This document shows positions 22,894-31,474 of a stretch of 64,000 nt of DNA, piece by piece (position 1 is the stretch's first letter; each line of letters opens with the position of its first letter). The stretch lies in the NCBI GenBank assembly GCA_046294815.1, contig JBKBOJ010000003.1:9478-73477 (forward strand), in the 5' to 3' direction. This stretch comes from Pelomonas sp046294815 (GTDB lineage Bacteria; Pseudomonadota; Gammaproteobacteria; Burkholderiales; Burkholderiaceae_C). Under the pieces are notes generated by a model. The model did not search any database. It had not been told where the DNA came from and saw nothing but the letters and a program-made list of their open reading frames with translations. Both the position numbers and the translations under genes were made by a program.

Positions 22894-24291
22894 ATGCAGG
22901 TTCACGCATCCATCTTCAAGGCCTACGACATCCGGGGCGTCGTCGGCCAGACCTTGAACGAGGAGCTCGCCGAGCACCTGGGCCGCGCCTTCGGCACCGA
23001 GGCCAAGGCAGCCGGCGAGAAGGCCGTGGCCGTGGGCCGCGATGGTCGCCTGTCGGGGCCTGGCCTGGCGGCCGCGCTGATTCGCGGCATCGCGTCCACG
23101 GGCCTGGATGTCGTGGACATCGGCGCCGTCACGACGCCTATGCTGTACTACGTGGCCGCCACGCGCGGCAAACATGGCTGCAACTCGGGCATCCAGGTCA
23201 CCGGCAGCCACAACCCCAAGGACTACAACGGCTTCAAGATGGTCCTCAAGGGCGCCGCTGTCTACGGCGAGCAGATCCAGCGCCTGCGACAGCGCATCGA
23301 AGCCGAGGACTACGCGACCGGCACCGGCCGCGTCGGCCAGATGGACATCGTGCCCGAGTACACGGCACGCATCGTCAACGACTGCAAGCTTTCGCGCCCG
23401 ATGAAGGTCGTCGTCGACAGCGGCAACGGCATTCCCGGCGCCTCGGCCCCGGCCATCCTGCGCGCGCTGGGCTGCGAGGTCATCGACATCTACTCCAAGG
23501 TGGACGGTGACTTCCCCAACCACCACCCCGATCCCTCGCGCCCCGAGAACCTGGAAGACCTCAAGCGCATCGTCCACGCGACCGATGCCGAGCTGGGCCT
23601 GGCCTTCGACGGCGACGGCGACCGCTTGGGGCTGGTCACCAAGGACGGCGAGATGATCATGCCGGACCGCCAGATCATGCTGCTGGCCGCCGACATCCTC
23701 AAACGCAATCCCGGCGCCGAGATCATCTTCGACGTCAAGTGCACCCAGCGCCTGGCGCCGTGGATCCGCGAGCACGGCGGCAAGCCGCTGATGTGGATGA
23801 CCGGCCACTCGCTGGCCAAGGCCAAGCTGAAGGAAACCGGCGCACCGCTGGCCGGCGAGCTGTCGGGCCACATCTTCTTCGCCGAGCGCTGGTACGGCTT
23901 CGACGACGCGATGTACACGGCCGGCCGCATGCTGGAGATTCTGTCGCGCAGCGCCGACCCCAGTGCCGTGCTGAAGAGCCTGCCCAACAGCTTCAACACG
24001 CCCGAGATCAACGTGCCCTGTGCCGAAGGCGAGCACCACGAGGTCGTCAAGAAGCTCAAGGAAGTCGTCACCGCCGCCGATCTGCCTGGCGTGCTGGAGA
24101 TCAACACCATCGACGGCATGCGCTTCGAGTATGCGGACGGCTTCGGCCTGATTCGCCCGTCCAACACGACACCCGTGCTGGTGCTGCGCTTCGAGGGCCA
24201 CACGCCCGAGGCGCTGGAGCGCATTCAGCACGACGTGCTGGCCCAGCTCAAGCGTGTGAAGCCGGACGCGCAGTTCGCCGCGGGGCACTGA
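22894..24291 (+). CDS. Phosphomannomutase/phosphoglucomutase
   Basis: Alpha-D-phosphohexomutase of 465 residues interconverting mannose- or glucose-6-phosphate with the 1-phosphate for GDP-mannose, LPS or exopolysaccharide synthesis. All four signature loops are present: phosphoserine loop TGSHNPKDYNG, Mg loop DGDGDR, sugar-specificity loop GELSGHIFF and phosphate loop RPSNTTP. The ATG at 22894 follows TGAGGGA and starts with QVHASIFKAYDIRG, as expected; a start 16 codons upstream has no such support. The stop overlaps the waaA start (TGATG), so the two surface-polysaccharide genes are coupled. AlgC/ManB-type specificity is inferred. Confidence 0.95.
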   Translation: MQVHASIFKAYDIRGVVGQTLNEELAEHLGRAFGTEAKAAGEKAVAVGRDGRLSGPGLAAALIRGIASTGLDVVDIGAVTTPMLYYVAATRGKHGCNSGIQVTGSHNPKDYNGFKMVLKGAAVYGEQIQRLRQRIEAEDYATGTGRVGQMDIVPEYTARIVNDCKLSRPMKVVVDSGNGIPGASAPAILRALGCEVIDIYSKVDGDFPNHHPDPSRPENLEDLKRIVHATDAELGLAFDGDGDRLGLVTKDGEMIMPDRQIMLLAADILKRNPGAEIIFDVKCTQRLAPWIREHGGKPLMWMTGHSLAKAKLKETGAPLAGELSGHIFFAERWYGFDDAMYTAGRMLEILSRSADPSAVLKSLPNSFNTPEINVPCAEGEHHEVVKKLKEVVTAADLPGVLEINTIDGMRFEYADGFGLIRPSNTTPVLVLRFEGHTPEALERIQHDVLAQLKRVKPDAQFAAGH

Positions 24292-25550
24292 TGGCGTTGT
24301 GGGTCTACGCCGCCTTGCTGCGGTTGCTGACCCCCTTCTACCTGCTGCGCCTGTGGCGCCGCGGCGCGCAGGAGCCGCTGTACCGGCATGCACTGGGCGA
24401 GCGGCTGGGCTTCTATGCGGGCCGCACCGAACCGGGGCGGCTGTGGATACACGCCGTGTCGCTGGGCGAGACGCGGGCGGCCAGCGCCTTGATCGATGCG
24501 CTGCGCGCCCGCGAACCGTCGCTCAAGCTGCTGCTGACCCACTCCACCGCCACCGGCCGCGAGGCGGGGGCAGCACTGCTGCGCGAGGGCGACGCCCAAA
24601 CCTGGCTGCCCTATGACACGCCCGGCGCCGTGCGGCGCTTTCTGCGCCACTGGCAGCCCCGCATCGGCGTGCTGATGGAGACTGAGGTCTGGCCCACGCT
24701 GCAGCGCGAGGCCGAGCGCGCCGGGCTGCCCATGGTGCTGGCCAATGCCCGGCTGTCGGAGAAAAGCCTGCGCCAGGGCCGGCGCCTCGGCGCGCTGCTG
24801 CGGCCGGCGGCGCGCCGCATCACGCTCGCGCTGGCCCAGACCGAGGCCGATGCCGCGCGCATCCGCGCCATGGGCACGGCCCGTGTCGAGGTGGCGGGCA
24901 ATCTGAAGTACGACATCGCGGTGGACCCGGCGCTGATCGCCCGCGGCCAGGCCTGGGCGCATCAGCTCGGCCGACCGGTGCTGATGCTGGCCGTCAGCCG
25001 CGAGGGTGAGGAGGCGGCGCTGCTGGCCGAGTGGGAGAACTGCCCTGCCCCGCGCCCGCTGCTGGCCATCGTGCCGCGGCATCCGCAGCGCTTCGACGAG
25101 GTCGCCGGCCTCATCCGGGCCGCAGGCTTCACGCTGGCGCGGCGCAGCCGCTGGGGCGATGCACCACCGGCCGAGGCGCTGGCCGCGGATGTCTGGCTGG
25201 GCGACTCGATGCGCGAGATGCCGCTGTATTACGGCCTGGCCAGCGTGGCGCTGCTGGGCGGCAGCTTCGCGCCGCTGGGTGGGCAGAACCTCATCGAGGC
25301 CGCGGCCTGCGGCTGCCCGGTGCTGGCGGGGCCGCACACCTTCAACTTCGCCGAGGCCACCGAGCTGGCGCTGGCCGCCGGCGCAGCGCAGCGTTGCGCC
25401 GACCTGGCCGCCGCCGTGGGCCAGGGCCTGGACCTGTGCCGCCAGCCGGTCGAGCGCGCGCGCATGCACGCGGCCGCCCTCGCCTTCTCCGCCGCCCACC
25501 GCGGCGCCGCCGCCCGCATGGCGGCCCGCCTGTTGAGCCTTCAGCCGTGA
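24291..25550 (+). CDS. waaA: 3-deoxy-D-manno-octulosonic acid (Kdo) transferase
   Basis: Inner-membrane-anchored GT30 glycosyltransferase of 419 residues that adds Kdo from CMP-Kdo to lipid IVA, the first step of LPS core assembly. It has an N-terminal membrane anchor (LLRLLTPFYLLRLW), the acceptor-site Glu in VSLGETRAA, the METEVWP motif, and the C-terminal nucleotide-binding region with GGSFAPLGGQNLIEAAACGCPVL. The start overlaps the phosphomannomutase stop by one base. It converges on the NodT-type gene at 25652, with about 100 bases between them that hold no clear terminator. Confidence 0.95.
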   Translation: MALWVYAALLRLLTPFYLLRLWRRGAQEPLYRHALGERLGFYAGRTEPGRLWIHAVSLGETRAASALIDALRAREPSLKLLLTHSTATGREAGAALLREGDAQTWLPYDTPGAVRRFLRHWQPRIGVLMETEVWPTLQREAERAGLPMVLANARLSEKSLRQGRRLGALLRPAARRITLALAQTEADAARIRAMGTARVEVAGNLKYDIAVDPALIARGQAWAHQLGRPVLMLAVSREGEEAALLAEWENCPAPRPLLAIVPRHPQRFDEVAGLIRAAGFTLARRSRWGDAPPAEALAADVWLGDSMREMPLYYGLASVALLGGSFAPLGGQNLIEAAACGCPVLAGPHTFNFAEATELALAAGAAQRCADLAAAVGQGLDLCRQPVERARMHAAALAFSAAHRGAAARMAARLLSLQP

Positions 25551-25651
25551 ACCGTATCGCCACCAGCCACTGGGCACTGCAACCGCGGTGCGGGCTGTCG
25601 GGGGGGCGGCGCTGGCGGCCGGGCTGTGCGGCGTGGAGGCGCCCGTGACGG

Positions 25652-27049
25652 TCAGGACCAGCCGCCGCCCAGCGCCTTGACCAGCTGCGCCGTTGCCGCC
25701 CATTGCGCGCCGCGAAGTTGCGCCAGAGCGCGCTCGGTGGCCAGCGGCGTGCGCTCGGCCTCGGTCACGTCCAGGTAGCTGACGGCGCCCTGCGCGTAGC
25801 GGCTGCGCGCCACGCGCAGCGCCTGGCTGCTCGATGCCAGCGTGCGCTGCTGCGCGTCCACGACCGCGGCGCGCCCCTGCAGCTCGGCCAGCGCATCGTC
25901 CACCTCGCGCAGCGCCTGCAGCATGCGGCTGCGGAAGGCCGCCAGAGACTCGTCCACCGCCGCCCGTGCTGCGGCCAGGTTGGCGCGATTGCGGCCGCCC
26001 TCGAACAGCGGCAGCGAGACGCTGGGGCCCAGGTTGTAGAGGCGGGCCGGCGCCGAGATCAGCGCGCCCAGGTCTTCGCTGGAATAGCCGAAGCTGCCGG
26101 TCAGCTTGATGGAAGGGTAGAAGCCCGCCTCGGCGATGCCGACCTGGGCCGTGGCCGCGTGCAGTTGCGCGAGGCTCTGGGCCAGGTCGGGCCGGCGCTG
26201 CAGCAGCTCGGACGGCAGGCCCGCCCTGATGGCCGGCGGCGCGGTCAGCGGCGCTGCGGCCTGCAGCTTCAGCGCGGCGGCTGGCTGGCCGGTCAGCGCG
26301 GCGAGCTGGTTCAGCAGCAGCGCCTGACGGCGTGGCAGGTCGGCCAGCTCGGCGTCGGCCGCAGCCAGCTCGGCGCGCACACGTTCCAGGTCTTGCTGCG
26401 TCGACGAGCCGGCGTCGAAGCGCGTCTGCACGACCTGTAAGGCCCGCGCTCGGCTGTCGCGCAGGCGCTGCAGCGCAACGCCCTCGTCGGCCAGCGCACG
26501 CCACTGCCAGTAGGCTGCGGCCACCTCGGCCGTCAGCGCGACGCGGGCGGCGGCGGCATCCAGCGTGGTCGCATCCAGCTGGGCCTGCGCGGCTTCCTGC
26601 TGGCGCTTCACGCGCCCCCACAGGTCCAGCTCCCAGCCGACGCTGGCGGACAGGCCGAAGCTCTCACCCTCGAAGGTGACGGCGCGGCCGTTCAGCACCG
26701 GCGTGGTCGTGGCCCTGGCCGAGGTGCGCAGGCCGCCGGCATTGGCACCCGCGTCCACCCGCGGCAGCGTGTCGGCGTGCGTGGCGCCGACCACCGCGCG
26801 GGCGCGCTCGATGCGCGCCGCGGCCGCCGCCAGCGTGGGGCTGGCCTGCAGCGCCTGCGCCTGCAGCGCATCGAGCTGGGCGTCGCCGAACATCAGCCAC
26901 CAGTCGCGCTGCAGTTCGGCGCCGGCCGGGCTGGCGGCGCGGTAGGTCGCCGGCGCCTGGGCCGCGGGCGCCTGGTAGTTGGGGCCCAGCGTCGTGCAGG
27001 CGGCAAGCGCTGCGGACAGGATCAGCGTCAAGGCAGTCTGGGTCTTCAT
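25652..27049 (-). CDS. NodT-family outer-membrane efflux lipoprotein
   Basis: Outer-membrane channel of a tripartite exporter, 465 residues. The N-terminus is a lipoprotein signal with lipobox LAAC (Cys near residue 18), followed by TTLGPNYQAP, typical of NodT/OprM-like factors, and a duplicated TolC fold with long helices. Two ATGs lie 6 bases apart. The one at 27049 has GGAG at a normal 6-base spacing, while the first (27055) abuts the GGAG, so 27049 is preferred. It is the last gene of the emrA-emrB-nodT set. Confidence 0.93.
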   Translation of the reverse strand: MKTQTALTLILSAALAACTTLGPNYQAPAAQAPATYRAASPAGAELQRDWWLMFGDAQLDALQAQALQASPTLAAAAARIERARAVVGATHADTLPRVDAGANAGGLRTSARATTTPVLNGRAVTFEGESFGLSASVGWELDLWGRVKRQQEAAQAQLDATTLDAAAARVALTAEVAAAYWQWRALADEGVALQRLRDSRARALQVVQTRFDAGSSTQQDLERVRAELAAADAELADLPRRQALLLNQLAALTGQPAAALKLQAAAPLTAPPAIRAGLPSELLQRRPDLAQSLAQLHAATAQVGIAEAGFYPSIKLTGSFGYSSEDLGALISAPARLYNLGPSVSLPLFEGGRNRANLAAARAAVDESLAAFRSRMLQALREVDDALAELQGRAAVVDAQQRTLASSSQALRVARSRYAQGAVSYLDVTEAERTPLATERALAQLRGAQWAATAQLVKALGGGWS

Positions 27050-27062
27050 TTGCATCTCCGTA

Positions 27063-28643
27063 TCAATGCGCGGCTTCGGCCGCGGCGGCGCCGCCCAGCA
27101 CCTTCTTGCTCAGCCAGACGACGCCCACGCAACTGATCAGCGCGATGCCCAGGATCAGGAAGGCGTCGTTGTAGGCCATGACGAAACTCTCGCGGCGCAC
27201 GACGTTGTCCAGCGCCTTCAGCGCCATGTCCTGCGCGCTGGCGAGATCGGCGCCCTTGGCGGCGAAGTTGCTGGCCAGCGCCTCCAGCCGCGCCTGCGTG
27301 GCCGGGTCGTACAGCGTGACGGCCTCGCCGATGCGGGCGCTGTGCAGGTGCTCGCGCTGGGTCAGCAATGTGGCCAGCAGCGCGATGCCCACCGAGCCGC
27401 CCAGGTTGCGCATCATGTTGAACATGCCGGAGGCGCTGGGCAGCAGGGCCGGCGGGATGCCGTTCACGGCGAAGTTGGTCAGCGTGATCATGATCAGCGG
27501 CTGACCCAGCGCGCGCACGATCTGCGCGGCGATCAGCTCCGGCCCGGCCGTGTCGGCGCTCATGTGGGTGTTCATGAAGCACGAGAGGGCGAACAGCACG
27601 AGGCCCAGGCTCATCATGATGCGGTTGTCCAGCCGGGTGGACAGCTTGGCCGCAAACGGCATGATGAATAGCTGCGGCAGGCCCATCCACATGATGACCA
27701 GGCCGATCTGCATGGGCGTGTAGTTGGCGATCTGGCCCAGGTACAGCGGCAGGATGAAGGCCGAGCCGTAGAGGCCAATGCCGGCCGTGAACGCAATGAC
27801 CGCGGCGATCAGGAAGCTGGGCCGGCCGAAGATGTGCAGGTCGATGAAGCTGTTCTTGCGCGTCAGCCCGCGCCAGGCCCACACATAGATGCCGGCCACG
27901 GCCAGCACGGCCGCGGTGATGATGAAGGAGCTTTCGAACCAGTCCTTGGCGTTGCCTTCCTCCAGCATCGCCGTGAGAGACCCCAGGCCTATGGCCATCG
28001 CGGCGACGCTGGGCCAGTCCACGCGTCGCAGCAGGTCCAACTGCTTGGGCTCGTCGTCCAGCCCCCAGGCCACGCCCAGCACCAGCAGCACGCCGGGCAC
28101 CCAGTTGATGTAGAAGATGCTGGGCCAACCGTACAGCTCGGTGAGCCAGCCGCCGATGGTCGGCCCCAGCGTCGGCGCCAGCGTGGCGGTCATGCCGAAC
28201 AGCGCCAGGCCGATGGGCCGCTTGTTCAGCGGCAGCTTGCGCGTGACCAGCGTCATCGCCATCGGAATCATCACGCCGCCGGTGAAGCCCTGCGCCGCGC
28301 GGAACACGATCATGCTCTCCAAGCTCCAGGCCATGCCGCAAAGCGTGCTGAACAACAGGAACAGCAGCACGTTGGCGACGAGGTAGAGCCGGGTCGAGAA
28401 CACCGCGGCCAGGAAGCCGGCCAGCGGGATGACGACGATCTCGGCCACCAGGTAGGCACTGGAGATCCACGAGCCTTCCTGCTGCGTGGCTGACAGCGCG
28501 CCGAGGATGTCTTTCAGCGACGCATTGGTGATGGCAATGTCGAGCACCGCCATGAAGGCACCCAGCAGGCTGGCCAGCACGGCCACCCAGGTGCGCAGCG
28601 GCACCCGGCTGCCCGGCGGTGGCTGCATGTAGACGGGGCTCAT
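27063..28643 (-). CDS. emrB: EmrB-like DHA2-family MFS multidrug exporter
   Basis: Proton-driven exporter of 526 residues with about 14 membrane helices, as in the DHA2 family. Helix 1 has the motif LDIAITNASL and helix 5 the antiporter motif MTATLAPTLGPTIGGWLTE, and the loop between helices 2 and 3 is short. It would work with the EmrA-like adaptor just upstream (8-base gap) and the NodT-like channel just downstream (13-base gap). Substrates cannot be read from sequence; hydrophobic drugs, uncouplers or fatty acids are usual for the family. Confidence 0.94.
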   Translation of the reverse strand: MSPVYMQPPPGSRVPLRTWVAVLASLLGAFMAVLDIAITNASLKDILGALSATQQEGSWISSAYLVAEIVVIPLAGFLAAVFSTRLYLVANVLLFLLFSTLCGMAWSLESMIVFRAAQGFTGGVMIPMAMTLVTRKLPLNKRPIGLALFGMTATLAPTLGPTIGGWLTELYGWPSIFYINWVPGVLLVLGVAWGLDDEPKQLDLLRRVDWPSVAAMAIGLGSLTAMLEEGNAKDWFESSFIITAAVLAVAGIYVWAWRGLTRKNSFIDLHIFGRPSFLIAAVIAFTAGIGLYGSAFILPLYLGQIANYTPMQIGLVIMWMGLPQLFIMPFAAKLSTRLDNRIMMSLGLVLFALSCFMNTHMSADTAGPELIAAQIVRALGQPLIMITLTNFAVNGIPPALLPSASGMFNMMRNLGGSVGIALLATLLTQREHLHSARIGEAVTLYDPATQARLEALASNFAAKGADLASAQDMALKALDNVVRRESFVMAYNDAFLILGIALISCVGVVWLSKKVLGGAAAAEAAH

Positions 28644-28650
28644 CGTGCGC

Positions 28651-29721
28651 TCAGAGTTCGACTTCGACCTGCACGGACAGCCCCGGCACGATGCGCGCCG
28701 CCTGCTCGCCCAGCGCCTTGAGGCTGTCGGGCTCGAACACCAGCTTGACCGGCACGCGCTGCACGATCTTCGTGAAGTTGCCGGTCGCGTTGTCCGGCGG
28801 CAGCAGCGCGAAGCTGGCGCCGGAGGCGGGCGCGAAGCTGTCGACCTGGGCGATCAGCTCCTGGCCCGGGAAGGCATCGATGCGCACATGCGCTCTCTGC
28901 CCTGGCTGCATCCGGGCCAGCTGGGTCTCCTTGAAGTTGGCGACGATCCAAGTCTCGGGCTCGACGATGGCAGCCAGCTGCTGGCCGGGCTGCACGCGCT
29001 GACCCACTTCCACCGTGCGCTTGCCGATGCGGCCGTCGCTGGCCGCGCGCAGCTCCACATAGCCGAGCTGGTTCTGCGCGTCCTTGAGCTGCGCCAGCGC
29101 CGCGGCCTTCTGCGCGGCGGCCGACTGGCGCGCGCTCTCGGCCGCCGCAACGGCCTCGCGCGCCGCACGGGCGCCGGCCTGGCGGGCGGCCAGGTCGGCA
29201 CGGGCCACCTCGCGCGCGGCCAGTGCGGCGTCCAGCTCCTGCTTGGAGGTGGCGCGCAACTCGGCGCCGAACAGTGCCTGACTGCGCTTGGCGTCCAGCT
29301 CCGCCCGCGCCAGCACGGCCTCGGCCTGTGCCACCTGCGAAGCGGCGACGGCGGCCTGCGCGCGCGCCTGGGCGACCTGCGCCGCCGCGGCGGCGATGGA
29401 CGCGTCGGCCTGGGCGACCTGCGCCTTCAGCCGCTCCACCTGTACGGCGGCATCGGTGGGGTCCAGGCGCAACAGCACATCGCCAGCCTTGACGACCGCG
29501 TTGTCCTGCATGCGCATCTCGGTGACGACGCCAGCCACGCGCGTCGACACGGGATGGATGCGCCCGGCGATGAAGGCGTTGTCCGTCACCACGAGGTGCT
29601 GGCTGCGCCACCACATGCGGCCGCCGAGCGCGATGCCGCCCATCAGCAGCAGCGCGCCGACGACCCGCAGCGGCATGGGCGGGCCACTCTTCTTGCTAGG
29701 GGTGTCTTGCGGTGTGTTCAT
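28651..29721 (-). CDS. emrA: EmrA/HlyD-family membrane-fusion adaptor
   Basis: Periplasmic adaptor of 356 residues with one N-terminal membrane helix (RVVGALLLMGGIALGG). A first lipoyl half follows (VVTDNAFIAGRIHPVSTRVAG), then a long Ala/Arg/Gln-rich coiled-coil hairpin (about 85-215), a second lipoyl half (GYVELRAASDGRIGKRTVEVGQ) and a beta-barrel region. The start at 29721 (MNTPQDTPSKK) is preceded by GGAAT and gives a compact cytoplasmic tail. It is first in the exporter operon, facing away from the LysR-type gene across a 297-base intergenic region. Confidence 0.93.
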   Translation of the reverse strand: MNTPQDTPSKKSGPPMPLRVVGALLLMGGIALGGRMWWRSQHLVVTDNAFIAGRIHPVSTRVAGVVTEMRMQDNAVVKAGDVLLRLDPTDAAVQVERLKAQVAQADASIAAAAAQVAQARAQAAVAASQVAQAEAVLARAELDAKRSQALFGAELRATSKQELDAALAAREVARADLAARQAGARAAREAVAAAESARQSAAAQKAAALAQLKDAQNQLGYVELRAASDGRIGKRTVEVGQRVQPGQQLAAIVEPETWIVANFKETQLARMQPGQRAHVRIDAFPGQELIAQVDSFAPASGASFALLPPDNATGNFTKIVQRVPVKLVFEPDSLKALGEQAARIVPGLSVQVEVEL

Positions 29722-30018
29722 GACGGAGATTCCTTGTGCTGGGTGTTGTTCGCGCGCGGGCCGAGGGGGCCATGCCGCGGCCAAACACCTGCGCGGCGCA
29801 GCTGCCCGCAGTGGTCGGCATCAGCAACGGGTCCCGCAGCCCCAGCGCTTCGCGCCAGCCCGGCGTTTGCAAGCCGGTCCCGATGCGGTGCGGCTGCGAA
29901 GGCACAAGCCGTGCGTTTGACATGCTGCAGCGAACTGTAGAGAGTTCCAATATTGGTGCATAGATAAAAATTTCAAACGCACTGTTCTATAAACGAAACA
30001 TTGCCCGACGCATCCCCG
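29722..30018. promoter_or_regulatory. Divergent promoter region between emrA and the LysR gene
   Basis: This 297-base gap lies between divergent genes. Its right third (about 29930-30000) is markedly AT-rich against the GC-rich surroundings and holds a perfect dyad CCAATATTGG (29947-29956), with GTTCTATAAAC further right. This fits a shared control region where the LysR-type protein would regulate the exporter and itself. I see no convincing gene in it. Confidence 0.55.
29947..29956. promoter_or_regulatory. CCAATATTGG palindrome, candidate LysR-regulator site
   Basis: A perfect 10-base palindrome in the AT-rich part of the emrA/LysR intergenic region, 63 bases before the LysR start. LysR-type regulators usually bind T-N11-A dyads near -65 of the target promoter, so position and symmetry are suggestive. 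Binding is inferred only. Confidence 0.4.
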
Positions 30019-30939
30019 ATGAAGATCGATGACCTGCTGCTGCTGGCCCGGGTGCACAAGGCCGGTTCGCTGTCGGCCGCCGCGCGGCTGCTCAACATCC
30101 CCAAGGCCACGCTGAGCCGGCGCCTCACGGCGCTGGAGACGGCGGTGGGCGCGCGGCTGTTCGTGCCCGGCGCCAGCCGACTGACGCTGACCGAGCTGGG
30201 CGAGCAGTTGGCCGAGCGCGCCGCCCGGCACCACGACGACATCGCCGAGACCCTCGACTGGCTCGCCGCGCGCGACGCCACGCCGCAGGGCAAGGTGCGC
30301 GTGGCGGCGCCGGCCGAGTTCGCGATGCTGGTGTTGGCCGACAGCTTCGCGCGCTTCGTGCGCCGGTACCCCAAGGTGGAGTTGGAGGTGGACACCACGC
30401 CGCGCCGCGTGGACTTGTTCAACGAGCGCTACGACGTGGCCATCCGCGTGGGGCCGGTGGACGAGCCCGATCTCGTCGCCCGCCGCTACATGGTGCTGGA
30501 GCGCGGGCTGTACGCGAGCCCCACCTACCTGCAGACCCGGCCCGCACCGCAGACGCCGGCAGACCTGGCGGCGCACGATTTCGTCGTGCTGACGCAGGGC
30601 AAAGGCATGCATGGCACGCTGCACAACGGCCGACAGACCGCCGAAGTGGATGCGCGCGGGCCGTTGGAGGCCAACTCCATCGGCCTGGTGCTGTCACTGA
30701 CTCGCGCGGGCGGCGGCATTGCGAGCTTCCCGTTCGGCATGGTGGCGTCGGACGTCGCGGCCGGCACGCTGGTGCCGGTGCTGCCCGACTGGCGCTATGA
30801 GCCGCTGCCCGTGCACTTGCTGACCGCCAGCCGCCGGCTGATGCCGGCCAAGACGCGGGCCTTCATCGACCACCTGTTCGAGACCAAGCCCGAGTGGGCG
30901 CAGTCCGGGCTGATGCCGCCGCGCCCGCCCGGCCCTTGA
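30019..30939 (+). CDS. LysR-family transcriptional regulator
   Basis: Regulator of 306 residues. The N-terminal winged helix-turn-helix (MKIDDLLLLARVHKAGSLSAAARLLNIPKATLSRRLTALE, shown by its pattern of SLSAAA and TLSRRL) is followed by a periplasmic-binding-like effector domain starting at about residue 90 (GKVRVAAPAEFAML). It resembles the AaeR/DsdC-like subgroup that controls transporters. The ATG at 30019 is preferred over the TTG six codons upstream. It is divergent from emrA-emrB-nodT and probably controls it. Its 3' end overlaps the convergent DUF2878 gene by 77 bases. Confidence 0.92.
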   Translation: MKIDDLLLLARVHKAGSLSAAARLLNIPKATLSRRLTALETAVGARLFVPGASRLTLTELGEQLAERAARHHDDIAETLDWLAARDATPQGKVRVAAPAEFAMLVLADSFARFVRRYPKVELEVDTTPRRVDLFNERYDVAIRVGPVDEPDLVARRYMVLERGLYASPTYLQTRPAPQTPADLAAHDFVVLTQGKGMHGTLHNGRQTAEVDARGPLEANSIGLVLSLTRAGGGIASFPFGMVASDVAAGTLVPVLPDWRYEPLPVHLLTASRRLMPAKTRAFIDHLFETKPEWAQSGLMPPRPPGP

Positions 30940-31474
30940 CGCGCGCTTCCAGCCAGCCCGCGAGCGCCAGCAGGCCGGGTGTCATCACCGCCCAGCCCGC
31001 GGCCAGCACACCCAGGGCCAGCGGCACGTCAGGGATGCGGGCCGCCCCCAGCCGCGCCGCGCTCCAGTACGACAGCGCGCCAGCTGCGCCCCCGACGACG
31101 GCCGCCAGCAGCCAACGGCCATGCAGCCAACGGAGCGGCTCCCGCAGCGTCGTCGCGAAAAGCGCCCACAGAGCCAGGATCCACCCGGGCGCCCAGCCCA
31201 GCACAGGCCCGGGCGAGGCGTACACGACGACGTCGGCGCGCAGCAGGGCCGTGTCCCACACCAGCCCAAGCGCCGGCGCCGCAATCAGCAACGCAAGGTC
31301 CGCCAGGCGGGCGTCGCTCACCACCAGCTGCAGCAGCACGGCGGCCGCCACCGCGGCGCTGCCCCAGGCCGGCACACCGCGGGCGGCGCCCAGCACGCAG
31401 GCGAACCAGGCCAGCTGAAAGGCGATCAGGTTCAGCACCAACAGCAGCCGCTGCCTGGGGATGATTGCAGTCAC
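30863..31474 (-). CDS. DUF2878-family membrane protein
   Basis: Membrane protein of 203 residues with about six hydrophobic helices (for example LLLVLNLIAFQLAWFACVLGA, LADLALLIAAPALGLVWDTAL and GWILALWALFATTL). The pattern and short length match the DUF2878 family, whose function is unknown. The start is GTG at 31474, overlapping the ligA stop (GTGA), so translation is coupled to DNA ligase. The basic C-terminal tail overlaps the end of the convergent LysR gene by 77 bases, so the last ~25 residues are probably poorly constrained. Confidence 0.75.
   Translation of the reverse strand: MTAIIPRQRLLLVLNLIAFQLAWFACVLGAARGVPAWGSAAVAAAVLLQLVVSDARLADLALLIAAPALGLVWDTALLRADVVVYASPGPVLGWAPGWILALWALFATTLREPLRWLHGRWLLAAVVGGAAGALSYWSAARLGAARIPDVPLALGVLAAGWAVMTPGLLALAGWLEARVKGRAGAAASARTAPTRAWSRTGGR

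Noticed and set aside
25551..25651. Terminator between convergent waaA and the NodT gene
   Set aside because: The gap is GC-rich with possible weak stems but no T-run on either strand, so no terminator is claimed.
24297..26621. Long minus-strand frame across waaA and nodT
   Set aside because: Opposite the well-supported waaA and out of frame with nodT; no start signal or domain.
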